From positions 4,092,001-4,156,000 of the forward strand of contig NZ_CP029008.1 of the NCBI RefSeq assembly GCF_024585165.1: DNA of 64,000 nucleotides, given 5' to 3'. The DNA comes from Bradyrhizobium sp. WBOS07. GTDB lineage: Bacteria > Pseudomonadota > Alphaproteobacteria > Rhizobiales > Xanthobacteraceae. This document shows positions 7,315-16,322 of this stretch, one piece after another. Position numbers and translations under genes: made by a program. The notes under the pieces were generated by a model. That model saw only the letters and a list, made by a program, of their open reading frames with translations, was not told the DNA's origin and ran no database searches. Each line of letters starts with the position of its first letter. The stretch's first letter is position 1.

Positions 7315-8829
7315 CTAGAACGCCAAGCAGATCGCCTTGGTTTCGAGGTAGTTCTCGACCGCAACGGCCCCGTGTTCGCGACCGAGACCGGATTGCTTGT
7401 AGCCGCCGAACGGCATGTTCGGATCAACCACGTTGTGCGTGTTGATCCAGACCGTGCCTGCCTTCACCGCATCCGCAAACGTGAAACAGCGATCGATATC
7501 GCGCGACCACACCGAGGCAGAAAGCCCGTACTCCGTGTCGTTCGCCTGAGCGATGGCGTCGGCCATGTCGGTGAATGGAAGCAGAGCAACCACCGGCCCG
7601 AAGATCTCCTCGCGCACAAGCGTGTTCGTCTTGTTGGCGCCGATAATGACGGTCGGCTTGACGAAGTAGCCTGCATCACCCACCGAGGTTCCACCTGCTG
7701 CAATCGTGGCGCCCTTGGTCGCGCCTCTTTCAATCAGAGAAAGGACACGCGACTGCTGCTTGACCGAAACAAGAGGATTGATCTGGTTGGCGGGATCGAA
7801 ACCAGATCCGATCTTCAGGCCGTTGGCGACGCCAACAAACGTTTCAACCACCTTGTCGAAGATCGATTTCTGGATGTAGACGCGCGAACCGCACGTGCAG
7901 ACCTGTCCTTGATTGAAATAGACGCCGAGATTGGCGGCGAGCCCGAACAACTCGGGATTCATGTCATCGAACATCACCATCGGCGATTTCCCGCCGAGTT
8001 CGAGCGAGAAACGTGTCATATTGTCGATCGCGGCATGTCCGATGAGCTTGCCGACCTCGGTCGAGCCGGTGAAGGCGACCTTGTCAATCCCGGGGTGGGA
8101 GCACAGCGCCGCACCGGCCTCGTGACCATAGCCGGTCACGACATTGACGACGCCGTCGGGAAAACCGACCTCCCGGATCAGCTGCCCAAGCCTCAGCGCG
8201 GTCAGCGGCGTCTCCTCTGCCGGCTTCAAGACGACCGTGCACCCGGCAGCCAGCGCCGGCGCAATCTTCCAGACCGCCATCAGGAGCGGGAAGTTCCACG
8301 GAACGATGGCGCCGACCACGCCAACGGGCTCCTTCCGCGTCATTGCGCGATAGCGGGTGCCGGGCGGAATCGGGATCGAGACGTCCAGCGTTTGACCGTA
8401 GATCTTGGTCGCCCACCCCGCCATGTAGCGCAGGTGTTCGGCGGAAGCCCCCACTTCGAGCGCCTGCGCAATACCGATCGATTGGCCGTTGTTGGCCGTT
8501 TCCACTTCCGCCAGCAGTTGACCGTCGGCCTCGACCGCATCCGCCAGCTTGAGCAGAAGTCGTCCGCGATCGGCAGGGCGGAGCTTCGACCACGGGCCGT
8601 CGAGGGCAGCGCGGGCTGCGGCCACCGCCACATCGATCTCCGCTTTGCCTCCGGCCGGCACCGCCGCAATGACTGCGCCGGATGCCGGATCATGCACTGG
8701 AATTTCCGAGCCACTCCGCGTTCCAACGTCCTGCGCGCCGATCAGGAGTTTGTGCTTGCGCGAGAGGAAGGCCCTGCTGGCCTCGCTTAAGGGCAGAGCT
8801 GCGATGGGGGTTTGAATTGTCATGCTCAC
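7315..8829 (-). CDS. NAD(P)+-dependent aldehyde dehydrogenase (phenylacetaldehyde/betaine aldehyde dehydrogenase-like)
   Basis: 504 residues, full length for the ALDH superfamily. Visible motifs are VGVVGAIVPWNFPLLMAVWKIAPALAAG, the coenzyme loop FTGSTEVGKLI, the catalytic Glu in FSLELGGKSP, the nucleophile Cys in GQVCTCGSRVY, and EIFGPVV plus NTHNVVDPNMPFGGYKQSGLGREHG near the end. It begins 8 nt after the ThDP enzyme gene, indicating an operon. By context it would oxidise the aldehyde released by the decarboxylase. The exact aldehyde is unknown; the sequence looks closest to aryl- or aminoaldehyde enzymes. Confidence 0.92.
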   Translation of the reverse strand: MSMTIQTPIAALPLSEASRAFLSRKHKLLIGAQDVGTRSGSEIPVHDPASGAVIAAVPAGGKAEIDVAVAAARAALDGPWSKLRPADRGRLLLKLADAVEADGQLLAEVETANNGQSIGIAQALEVGASAEHLRYMAGWATKIYGQTLDVSIPIPPGTRYRAMTRKEPVGVVGAIVPWNFPLLMAVWKIAPALAAGCTVVLKPAEETPLTALRLGQLIREVGFPDGVVNVVTGYGHEAGAALCSHPGIDKVAFTGSTEVGKLIGHAAIDNMTRFSLELGGKSPMVMFDDMNPELFGLAANLGVYFNQGQVCTCGSRVYIQKSIFDKVVETFVGVANGLKIGSGFDPANQINPLVSVKQQSRVLSLIERGATKGATIAAGGTSVGDAGYFVKPTVIIGANKTNTLVREEIFGPVVALLPFTDMADAIAQANDTEYGLSASVWSRDIDRCFTFADAVKAGTVWINTHNVVDPNMPFGGYKQSGLGREHGAVAVENYLETKAICLAF

Positions 8830-8836
8830 TCCTTGA

Positions 8837-10483
8837 TCATGTCCGGCGACGATCGGACGCGCTGGGCTCGGCCGGGTGAATGAACGGCCAGGGGCTCGTT
8901 TCCGAGCCCTTTTCGATCGGCACTTCGATGAGCGCCGGCGAGTCGAGATCGAGGGCTTTTGCGAGCGTGCGCTTCAGGGCTTCCGGGGATGCGGCACGAT
9001 AGGCAGGCATGCCGAAGGATTCGGCGAGCTTGACGAAATCCGGATTGGTCAAGTCGGACCCGATGAAGCGGCCCTGATACGACTGCCGCTGATCGCGCAG
9101 AACGTTGCCGTATGACGCGTTGTTGAAGACGATGGCGACGACGTTGATGCGGTGGTGAACCGCGGTAGCCATCTCCTGGAGTCCGAACAGAAACCCGCCG
9201 TCGCCGGAGACGGAAACCACGGCTTTGTCCGGATGCGCAACCTTGACGCCGAGCGCGGTGTTATAGCCGAAGCCAAGATTGTCCTGATAGCCGCATGTAA
9301 CGTATTGTCGAGGCCCATAGACCGGAAAGCCAAACCGCGCCGTGAAGCCCATCTGGCTCACTTCCTCGACGAAAAAGCCGTCGCGAGGCAGTACGGTGCG
9401 AATAGCGTCGAGATAGGCCTTCTGAGGCTGCACCTCCGAGAAGGCGCTCTGCGCTTTGGCCCTGATCTCGCGGAATTCATCTTCGCGCGAGGCAGGTGAC
9501 GCTCCACTGATCGCGGCGGTCAAAGCCCTGGTCCCTGCCGCCGCATCCGCCACAATCGCAACATCCGGCTTCAGACGGACCATCTCGGTCGGATCGATGT
9601 CGATACGGATGACCTTGAGCCCCGGCGGAAGCCACCGCCAGCGCATATATTGCAGCTCGAGGCGACTGCCGATGCCGATCAGGAGGTCGACCTTCTTCCA
9701 GTGCTCGAAGGCTGCGACCGAATTGAACGCCAGAGGATCGTCACCAGGCAGGATTCCCTTGCCCGAGCGGTGCGCGGTGACGGGTGCTTGAAGCCGCGCA
9801 GCCAGTTCGGCGACTTCGGGGCCCGCATCCGCAGCCCCGCCGCCGACCATGATGATCGGATTCCTGGCCTTTGCGATCAGTGCCGCGGCCGCGGCGATCG
9901 CATCAGGATCGATGGCCGGCGGAAGATGGGGAACGCCGACGGCGATTGCGCCCACCGGTCCTTTTGCTCCAAAAACGTCCCATGGCGCCTCGACGGCAAC
10001 CGGTCCGGGGCGCCCCGACAGCATGCGCGTAAACAGGTTCGCCATGGTGTCGGAGACGCCGCTTGGATGGTTGATGCGCTCCGCGCCCTTGATGAAGCTC
10101 CGCAATGTCGCGAGCTGATCGGGCAACTCATGGAGCTGGCCGCGCCCCTGACCGATCAAGTGCGACATGATGTTGCCGGTGACGCAGAGAACGGGAGCAT
10201 TTGCGCCGTAGGCGGTGCAAAGCGCGGCGCCGGAGTTGAGCACTCCGGGGCCGGGCACGACCGAGTAGACCCCGGGCTTCCCGGTCGACTTGGCGTAGCC
10301 GTAGGCCATATAACCGGCGCCTTGCTCGTGCCTGGTATGGATGAAGCGCAGCTCGGCACGGCGGCCATAGAGAGCGTCGTTGAAGTCATACATGTGCGCG
10401 CCGGGGATGCCGAAAACCGTATCCACCCCGTGCGCGATCAGAGACCGAGCGATCTTCTCGCCGGTGGTTTCGTGCTCAATCAT
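8837..10483 (-). CDS. thiamine diphosphate-dependent decarboxylase/synthase (acetolactate synthase/benzoylformate decarboxylase-like)
   Basis: About 548 residues from MIEHETTGEKIARSLIAHG; an in-frame extension to 10564 looks non-coding. The three-domain ThDP architecture is complete: the PYR domain with the activating Glu in RHEQGAGYMAYGYA, the central domain (NPIIMVGGGAADAG), and the PP domain with the ThDP motif SGDGGFLFG ending in IVFNNASYGN. Such enzymes decarboxylate or condense 2-oxoacids. With an FAD-linked hydroxyacid oxidase and an aldehyde dehydrogenase downstream, a 2-oxoacid decarboxylase function fits best. Acetolactate synthase is less likely because no small subunit is nearby. 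Confidence 0.85.
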   Translation of the reverse strand: MIEHETTGEKIARSLIAHGVDTVFGIPGAHMYDFNDALYGRRAELRFIHTRHEQGAGYMAYGYAKSTGKPGVYSVVPGPGVLNSGAALCTAYGANAPVLCVTGNIMSHLIGQGRGQLHELPDQLATLRSFIKGAERINHPSGVSDTMANLFTRMLSGRPGPVAVEAPWDVFGAKGPVGAIAVGVPHLPPAIDPDAIAAAAALIAKARNPIIMVGGGAADAGPEVAELAARLQAPVTAHRSGKGILPGDDPLAFNSVAAFEHWKKVDLLIGIGSRLELQYMRWRWLPPGLKVIRIDIDPTEMVRLKPDVAIVADAAAGTRALTAAISGASPASREDEFREIRAKAQSAFSEVQPQKAYLDAIRTVLPRDGFFVEEVSQMGFTARFGFPVYGPRQYVTCGYQDNLGFGYNTALGVKVAHPDKAVVSVSGDGGFLFGLQEMATAVHHRINVVAIVFNNASYGNVLRDQRQSYQGRFIGSDLTNPDFVKLAESFGMPAYRAASPEALKRTLAKALDLDSPALIEVPIEKGSETSPWPFIHPAEPSASDRRRT

Positions 10484-10783
10484 TTGCGATGCTCGTCCGT
10501 GTCCAGAGGGCACGAGCTGTGGGCCTGCAAGGCGACCAGAAGAATCCCGCCTGTGATCGGCCAAAGAGTGAGGGCGGCAGCGGCGCCGGCCAAGGATCGA
10601 GCACAGTTCCCTCCAGATGCCGCGGCGGTAGCTTCACATCCGGTGAGCTCCGCTCTTCATCATTGAGATTGGGCGCCGCCACGACCGATGCCGAGGATCA
10701 GCGGGGCAATTCTTGCGCAGGAGAGCGCTCCAGGACAAACGATCGATTCTTTGCAATTGATCAGGAATGCTTAATAATGGGGC
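10484..10783. promoter_or_regulatory. divergent intergenic region with a LysR-type box
   Basis: About 300 bases between the ThDP-enzyme operon and the LysR gene; no convincing gene. At 10741-10762 the interrupted dyad GATCGA-TTCTTTGCAA-TTGATC resembles a LysR operator and is followed by GCTTAATAAT at 10769-10778, right before the LysR start codon. The same arrangement occurs at 3619-3660. Confidence 0.55.
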
Positions 10784-11746
10784 ATGTCGCTCACCCGCAT
10801 CACGATCCGGCAGTTCGAAGCGTTCGTTGCTGTCGCTGATACTCTCAGTTTCTCCGCCGCTGCCGATCGACTGGGCCTGACATCGTCGGCTGTCAGCCAG
10901 CTCGTAAGTGAGCTCGAGGCCATTACAGGATTTCGCGTGTTCGACCGCAGCACGAGACGCGTTGCTTTATCGAGCGCCGGCCGCGAATTCCTGGGCATTG
11001 GACAGACTGTCCTTCGGCACGTACAACTCGCCGAGACTGCCGCAGCGGATGTTCGCAACCGTTCCGCAGGCGTGGTCCGGATTGGCGCCCCGTTGATCCT
11101 GGCGAGCGCCGTATTGCCGCCGGCCGTGCGCGAATTCAGACGAGAGCGTCCGAACGTTGCCATCCATATTCGAGACGTACCCGTTGATCTGACCGTGGAT
11201 CGGGTCGCAGCGGGAGACGTCGACTTGGCGGTAGGGCCGGACCGCCCTCCCGATCCAGCCGTGATCCGAGAGGCGATCTTCCGCAGCCCCTGGGTGCTGT
11301 GGCTTGCGCCAGAACACCCCTTGGCGACCAGGAAGGTGCTGAGCTGGGACGACCTTCGCAATGTCAACCTCGTCGCCGCGAGCCGGGATCACGAGGTCAG
11401 CGTTGCTGAGATGCGGAGTTCCGCTCCGAATTCAAGTCCGATCGCTCCTCCGCAGATAGTCGACAACATCACCACAGCCCTTGGCATCGCGGCGCAAGGG
11501 CTCGCCGCCACGCCTGCTCCGGCCTATGTCGGAGTCGTGGCTCGGCCGCTGGGGCTCACGATGCGCCGCATTACAAAGCCCGAGACCGTGCGCGAGGTGT
11601 GTCTCTATCGGCCTTTGCGGCGCTCGATTCCGCCGGCAGCCGAAGCCTTCGCCGAATTTGTGATTCAATGGATCCGGGCATGGAATCTGAAGGCACAACA
11701 TGACAAGGCTGGGCCGGCGCGCAAGGCCTCAAAACGGAACGACTGA
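10784..11746 (+). CDS. LysR-family transcriptional regulator
   Basis: 320 residues. The N-terminal winged HTH (ITIRQFEAFVAVADTLSFSA, AADRLGLTSSAVSQLVSELE) is followed by the periplasmic-binding-protein-like effector domain (VRIGAPLILASAVLPPAVREF, DVDLAVGP, GIAAQGLAATPA). It is divergent from the ThDP enzyme, aldehyde dehydrogenase, oxidase and MBL operon, the classic position of a pathway-specific LysR activator. The candidate box just ahead of its ATG would also allow autoregulation, and a similar box precedes the extradiol dioxygenase at 3756. The inducer is not predictable. Confidence 0.9.
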   Translation: MSLTRITIRQFEAFVAVADTLSFSAAADRLGLTSSAVSQLVSELEAITGFRVFDRSTRRVALSSAGREFLGIGQTVLRHVQLAETAAADVRNRSAGVVRIGAPLILASAVLPPAVREFRRERPNVAIHIRDVPVDLTVDRVAAGDVDLAVGPDRPPDPAVIREAIFRSPWVLWLAPEHPLATRKVLSWDDLRNVNLVAASRDHEVSVAEMRSSAPNSSPIAPPQIVDNITTALGIAAQGLAATPAPAYVGVVARPLGLTMRRITKPETVREVCLYRPLRRSIPPAAEAFAEFVIQWIRAWNLKAQHDKAGPARKASKRND

Positions 11747-12099
11747 GTTCGTCAGAGCGGTTGAATAGCCGGCCGTAAAGTCAAAACTCAACGCTGAGCC
11801 TCGCCGCCAATTCCTCGCGAGAACATTCGTCCGGCGGTCAGCGCGTCGTATCCCAAGCCATTCGGCAGACGGACCGTCGTCCACGTGACCGTCAGAGCGA
11901 TCGATCAATAGCATGCGAAGCGCATGAATATGCACGCCCACAACGTCGGGTCCGCTCCAAGCCGAGGGTCGCGCGACGTCATGTCGCCGGCCAGGCCCGC
12001 CGCCGGCGCGAACCCGGATCGACGTGTTGACTTGTTATAACATTTAGGCAAATGTCCTAACTAACCGGAAGTATAAATCCGGATTTTCGGGAGGACAGC
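11747..12099. promoter_or_regulatory. intergenic region and promoter of the sulfatase operon
   Basis: No credible gene in these 353 bases. Near the right end TTGACT (12027-12032) could be a -35. The sequence ACATTT-AGGC-AAATGT at 12040-12055 is a perfect inverted repeat, overlapped by TTAGG-N7-CCTAA at 12044-12060. The region about 50 bp upstream of the binding-protein gene is a plausible operator for the GntR/UTRA regulator encoded in the same operon. Confidence 0.5.
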
Positions 12100-13494
12100 A
12101 TGCCGTCATTCACGCCGACGCGACGAACGCTACTCAAGACCGGAACCGCAGCCGCCGCTCTCGCGACGCTTGGTCCGGCCTTTCTCCGGCAAGCCGCAGC
12201 GCAGGACGCCGACCTTGCGCCTTACAAGGCCGCTCAGATCGATTGGCAGCAGGTCTCCGGCGAGACCATCACGGTGGCCGTGATTCCTGCGAGCTATTTC
12301 GAGAACCTCATCACCCTGGCGCCACAATTCAAGGCGCTGACCGGCATCGACGTCCGCTTCGAAAAAATTCCGCCGGCGCAGATTCGGCAGAAGAGCGTCA
12401 TCGACCTGACCTCGAAGACCGGCACCTACGCGACCCACGCGGCGGATCCCATGTATTACGCGCTCTATGCCGCGAACAAATGGGTCGAGCCGCTCGACAC
12501 TTATCTCGCCGACAAGTCGCTGACCGACCCGGCATGGTTCAAGCTCGACGACATCATCCCGGCCTGGCGCAGCGCCAACGGCATCGACGGCAAGCTCTAT
12601 GGCATGCCCTATGACGGTGAAGTCACCATTCAGGTCTATCGCAAGGATCTCTACGATGCGAAGGGCCTGAAGCCGGCCGACACGCTGGAGGCCTACATGT
12701 CCAACGCGGCGGCGTTGAACACGCCAAACGATCGCGTCTGGGGCGCGGCGCTGCGCGGCGTCGCGGGTGCCGGCCAGAACATGTACATCTATCCGTCGAT
12801 CTTCCGCGAGTTCGGCGGCGACTGGATGAAGGGCGGCAAGCTCACCGTCAACGGTCCCGAGGCGGAGGCGGCGCTCGCTTGGTACATCGACATCATGAAG
12901 AAGTACGCACCGACGGCGGCGGCCAACTGGAACTGGCCGGATATCGCCGATGCCTTCTCGCAAGGCACCGTCGCCAGCTACATCGACGCGCACTCGTCGG
13001 CTTCGGTCATCAACAACCCGGAAAAGTCCAAGGTGATCGGCAAGGTCGGCTATGCCCGCTGGCCCAAGGGTCCCTCGGGCAAGCGCACGACGTCGATCTG
13101 GAACTGGGGCTTCCCGATCAATGCCGCGCTACCGGAGAAGAAGCGCAAGGCGACCTGGCTGTTCATCCAATGGGCCGCGAGCGCCGAGACCCAGGCGCGC
13201 ACCGCGCACAAGTTCGCCGGGCCCACCAAACGCTCCGGCGTCAACCGCACCTCGGTGTGGAAGGACCCCGACTACATCAAGCTGATGAACGGCTTTGGCG
13301 AGAACTTCGTCGAGGCCACGATGGGCGCCCTGCAGGAGGATACCGACGTCGACTGGCGTCCGCGCGTGCCGCAATGGCCGGCGATCGGCGATACCATGGC
13401 AACCGCGATCCAGTCCGCCCTCTCCGGCCAGGCCACGATCAAGGCTGCACTGGACGATGCGCAGCGCCGCATCGAACCGATGATGCGCGGCTGA
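12100..13494 (+). CDS. ABC transporter substrate-binding protein, sugar-type (family 1), Tat-exported
   Basis: 464 residues. The N-terminus TRRTLLKTGTAAAALATLG is a twin-arginine signal (RRTLLK), with likely cleavage after AAAQD. The mature part is a family 1 solute-binding protein (ITVAVIPASYFENLITLAPQFKALTGIDVRFE, DPMYYALYAANKWVEPLD, NGIDGKLYGMPYDGEVTIQVYRKDLYDAKGLKPADT). It is the first gene of an operon with two permeases and an ATPase, followed by sulfatase, FGE and CLC genes. That context suggests capture of a sulfated sugar or other sulfate ester in the periplasm. Confidence 0.92.
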   Translation: MPSFTPTRRTLLKTGTAAAALATLGPAFLRQAAAQDADLAPYKAAQIDWQQVSGETITVAVIPASYFENLITLAPQFKALTGIDVRFEKIPPAQIRQKSVIDLTSKTGTYATHAADPMYYALYAANKWVEPLDTYLADKSLTDPAWFKLDDIIPAWRSANGIDGKLYGMPYDGEVTIQVYRKDLYDAKGLKPADTLEAYMSNAAALNTPNDRVWGAALRGVAGAGQNMYIYPSIFREFGGDWMKGGKLTVNGPEAEAALAWYIDIMKKYAPTAAANWNWPDIADAFSQGTVASYIDAHSSASVINNPEKSKVIGKVGYARWPKGPSGKRTTSIWNWGFPINAALPEKKRKATWLFIQWAASAETQARTAHKFAGPTKRSGVNRTSVWKDPDYIKLMNGFGENFVEATMGALQEDTDVDWRPRVPQWPAIGDTMATAIQSALSGQATIKAALDDAQRRIEPMMRG

Positions 13495-13497
13495 ACC

Positions 13498-14433
13498 ATG
13501 GTGACCACAGCGGTGACATCGGCCGGGATCGCGAGCGAGGAGCCTCGCAGCGATTTCGGCCGCGTCCTGGCCCAGCGCGAGCGCCGCTTTGCGGCGGCCC
13601 TGCTTGCACCGGCATTTCTCGCGCTGCTCGCCACGACGACGTTTCCGCTGCTCTTCCTGGTCTACACCAGCGCGTTCCGGATGGATCTGGCGATGCCGTT
13701 CACCAACGGCTTCGTCGGGTTCGAGAACTACCAAGTTCTGCTTTCGGACGAACGTTTCTGGACCTCGCTGCTGGTGAGCCTCGTCTATACCGGCTCGACC
13801 GTCACGCTCCAGGTCATCATCGGCCTGGCGCTTGCCTTGCTCGTCATGGACATGAAGCGCGGCCAAGGCTGGTTCAGGGTGATCGCCATCCTGCCCGTGG
13901 TGCTGTCGCCGGCCGTGGTCGGCATGATCTGGCGCACTTTCATGCTGGCGCCGGAGTTCGGCATCGTCGACTTCCTCGCCATCAACGCCGGCCTCGGCAG
14001 CAAGAACTGGCTTGGCGATCCCACGCTCGCGATGGTCTCGGTGATCGCGATCCATACCTGGCAGTGGACGCCGTTCGCGTTCATGGTGCTGCTGGCCTCG
14101 CTGGCCTCCTTGCCCGAAGATATCTACGAGGCCGCGCGGCTCGATCGAGCCTCCGCCTGGCAGCGCTTTCGCCGCATCACCCTGCCCTTGCTGCGCCCGG
14201 CGATCGTCATGGTTATCATCATGCGGACCATGGTGGCGCTGACCGCGTTCGCGGCGATCTTCACCGTCACCGCCGGGGGGCCCGGCACCGCGACCGAGAT
14301 CCTCAATCTTTATGCCTACCGCAAATCCTTCACCGAGCTCTCGATCGGCTACGGCTCGGCGCTCGCGGTGGCGCTGCTGATCGTGACCATCATCATCTCC
14401 GGCATCTTGTTCGCGATGCGGAGGGCGAAATGA
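13498..14433 (+). CDS. ABC transporter permease, MalF/UgpA type
   Basis: 311 residues with about six hydrophobic segments. The first is LLAPAFLALLATTTFPLLFLVY, typical of MalF-type sugar permeases. The cytoplasmic EAA loop that docks the ATPase is clear (EAARLDRASAWQRFRRITLP). It starts 3 nt after the binding-protein gene and ends in an ATGA overlap with the second permease, so translation is coupled. It forms a heterodimeric inner-membrane channel with the next gene product. Confidence 0.93.
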   Translation: MVTTAVTSAGIASEEPRSDFGRVLAQRERRFAAALLAPAFLALLATTTFPLLFLVYTSAFRMDLAMPFTNGFVGFENYQVLLSDERFWTSLLVSLVYTGSTVTLQVIIGLALALLVMDMKRGQGWFRVIAILPVVLSPAVVGMIWRTFMLAPEFGIVDFLAINAGLGSKNWLGDPTLAMVSVIAIHTWQWTPFAFMVLLASLASLPEDIYEAARLDRASAWQRFRRITLPLLRPAIVMVIIMRTMVALTAFAAIFTVTAGGPGTATEILNLYAYRKSFTELSIGYGSALAVALLIVTIIISGILFAMRRAK

Positions 14434-15269
14434 CTGCAAAGCGCCTCCGCATCATCGCCCTGCTGGCTATCTCCACTGTCTTCCTGTTGGCCTGGGCATT
14501 TCCCATCCTCTGGAGCGTGCTGAACTCGCTCAAGACCGATTCCGACGTACTGGCCTATCCGCCCAAGCTGGTGTTTGCGCCGACGCTGGAAGCCTATCGC
14601 GACGTGCTGTTCGGCTCAGGATCGATCCTGCCGAACCTGCTCTCCAGCGTCATCATCTCCGTCGGAACCACCATCGTCACCATGCTGATGGCGGTGCCCG
14701 CGGCCTACGCGCTGGCGCGCCTGCGCTTTCGCGGCAAGAAGTTCGCGGGCTTCTACGTGCTGGCTACGCAGATGCTGCCGCCGGTCGGCATCATCATCCC
14801 CTACTTCCTGGTGCTGCGGAACATCGGCTGGATCGACACCTATCAGGGCATCATCCTGATCTATCTGTCGTTCTCACTGCCCTTCGCGATCTGGCTGCTG
14901 GTCTCCTATTTCGAGGACATTCCCTTTGAGATGGAGGAAGCCGCCTATCTCGACGGCGCCAGCCGACTGAAGACGTTGTGGCGGATCATCATTCCGCAGG
15001 TCCGTGGCGGCATCGCCGTGACCATCGTGTTCGTGTTCCTCAATGCGTGGAATGAATTCCTGTTCGCCGTCGTGCTGAGCGGCAACACGGTGCGTCCGGT
15101 CACGGTCGCCATGTTCAACTTCGTTTCCGTCGAGCAGACGCTGTGGGCCAAGCTCGCCGCGGTCTCGGTCCTCGCCATGCTGCCTGTCGTCGTTCTCGGC
15201 GTGGTCGCGCAGAAGCATATCGTGAAGGGGCTGACGGTCGGTGCAGTCAAGGGCGGAGGGCGCCGATGA
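14430..15269 (+). CDS. ABC transporter permease, MalG/UgpE type
   Basis: 279 residues from the ATG inside the ATGA overlap with the preceding permease. It has six predicted membrane spans, starting LLAISTVFLLAWAFPILWSVLNSLKT, and the EAA loop EEAAYLDGASRLKTLWRIIIPQ. Typical MalG-type C-terminal permease features are present (FVFLNAWNEFLFAVVLS). Its stop codon again overlaps the ATPase start by ATGA. It pairs with the upstream permease. Confidence 0.93.
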   Translation: MTAKRLRIIALLAISTVFLLAWAFPILWSVLNSLKTDSDVLAYPPKLVFAPTLEAYRDVLFGSGSILPNLLSSVIISVGTTIVTMLMAVPAAYALARLRFRGKKFAGFYVLATQMLPPVGIIIPYFLVLRNIGWIDTYQGIILIYLSFSLPFAIWLLVSYFEDIPFEMEEAAYLDGASRLKTLWRIIIPQVRGGIAVTIVFVFLNAWNEFLFAVVLSGNTVRPVTVAMFNFVSVEQTLWAKLAAVSVLAMLPVVVLGVVAQKHIVKGLTVGAVKGGGRR

Positions 15270-16318
15270 GCGGTCAGGGTCAGGTCAGTTTTCGCAACAT
15301 CGTCAAGCTGCACGGCCAGTTTGCCGCGTTGAAGAACGTGAATTTCGACATCAAGCCGGGGGAGTTCTTCGCCCTGCTCGGCCCGTCGGGCTCGGGCAAG
15401 AGCACCACGCTGCGTATCCTCGCCGGCCTCGACGCGCCGACCACGGGCCGCGTGCTGATCGACGACAAGGACGTCACCTCGACCGACGCGCGCGATCGCG
15501 ACATTGCCATGGTGTTCCAGAGCTACGCGCTCTACCCCCATATGACGGTGGCCGAGAACATCGCCTTTCCGCTCGAGATGGCCAAGCTGCCGAAATCAGA
15601 GATCGCGCCCGCCGTGAAAGACGCGGCGCGCAAGGTGAAGATTGATCATTTACTCGAACGCAAGCCGGGCCAGCTCTCGGGCGGCCAGCAGCAGCGCTGC
15701 GCGCTCGCCCGCGCCATCGTACGCAAGGCGCGCCTGTTCCTGCTCGACGAACCGCTGTCGAATCTCGACGCGAAGCTGCGGCTGGAAACGCGCGCCGAGC
15801 TGAAGAAGCTGCAGCGCTCGCTCGGCGTCACCGCCGTCTACGTCACTCACGACCAGGAAGAGGCCATGACGCTCGCGGACCGCATGGCGGTGTTCATGTC
15901 GGGCGAGATCCAGCAGGTCGGCACGCCGGCCGAGGTGTTCGCCCGCCCGAACTCGATCGACATTGCCGGTTTCATCGGCAATCCTCCGATGAACCTCGTC
16001 CCCGCCCGGTACGTGGATGGCGACGTCATCATCGCAGGCCATCGCCTGAAGACAACGACCACGATCGCAGGCGAGCGCGACGTGGTGGTCGGCCTTCGGC
16101 CCGGCGCCCTGCGCATGGCGGAAGGCGGTCTCGGCGCGCGCGTCGATCTGATCGAGGATCTCGGCGATACCGCCGTGCTCGATCTCGACTGCGCCGGCAC
16201 CATGATCCGCATGCGCGTCGCCGACGGCAACATTCCCGGCGAAGGCGACACGATCTCGATCACGGCCCGTCCGCAAGATATTCACCTGTTCGATCCAGCG
16301 ACACGCATGCGGCTTTGA
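15266..16318 (+). CDS. ABC transporter ATP-binding protein, MalK/UgpC type
   Basis: 350 residues: a nucleotide-binding domain plus a C-terminal OB (TOBE-like) domain, the normal MalK layout. Motifs: Walker A GPSGSGKSTT, Q-loop MVFQSYALYPHM, signature LSGGQQQRCALARAI, Walker B LFLLDEPLSNLD, H-loop VYVTHDQEEAM. The C-terminal region (VGLRPGALRM, ARPQDIHLFD) matches the regulatory domain that in MalK-like proteins supports binding of two ATPases to MalFG-like permeases. It is coupled to the upstream permease by a 4-nt overlap and followed after 4 nt by the GntR/UTRA regulator. Confidence 0.95.
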   Translation: MSGQGQVSFRNIVKLHGQFAALKNVNFDIKPGEFFALLGPSGSGKSTTLRILAGLDAPTTGRVLIDDKDVTSTDARDRDIAMVFQSYALYPHMTVAENIAFPLEMAKLPKSEIAPAVKDAARKVKIDHLLERKPGQLSGGQQQRCALARAIVRKARLFLLDEPLSNLDAKLRLETRAELKKLQRSLGVTAVYVTHDQEEAMTLADRMAVFMSGEIQQVGTPAEVFARPNSIDIAGFIGNPPMNLVPARYVDGDVIIAGHRLKTTTTIAGERDVVVGLRPGALRMAEGGLGARVDLIEDLGDTAVLDLDCAGTMIRMRVADGNIPGEGDTISITARPQDIHLFDPATRMRL

Positions 16319-16322
16319 CACC

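Noticed and set aside
7033..8790. 585-codon open frame on the plus strand opposite the aldehyde dehydrogenase
   Set aside because: It is antisense to clear FAD-oxidase and ALDH genes, has Arg/His-rich low-quality composition and no recognisable domain.
11729..11941. 70-codon minus-strand frame between the LysR gene and the sulfatase operon
   Set aside because: No ribosome site, no protein-like hydrophobic pattern, overlaps the LysR stop; probably chance.
13129..14439. 436-codon minus-strand frame opposite the ABC permease
   Set aside because: Composition is dominated by Asp, Gly, Arg and His, typical of the antisense frame of a high-GC membrane protein; no ribosome site.
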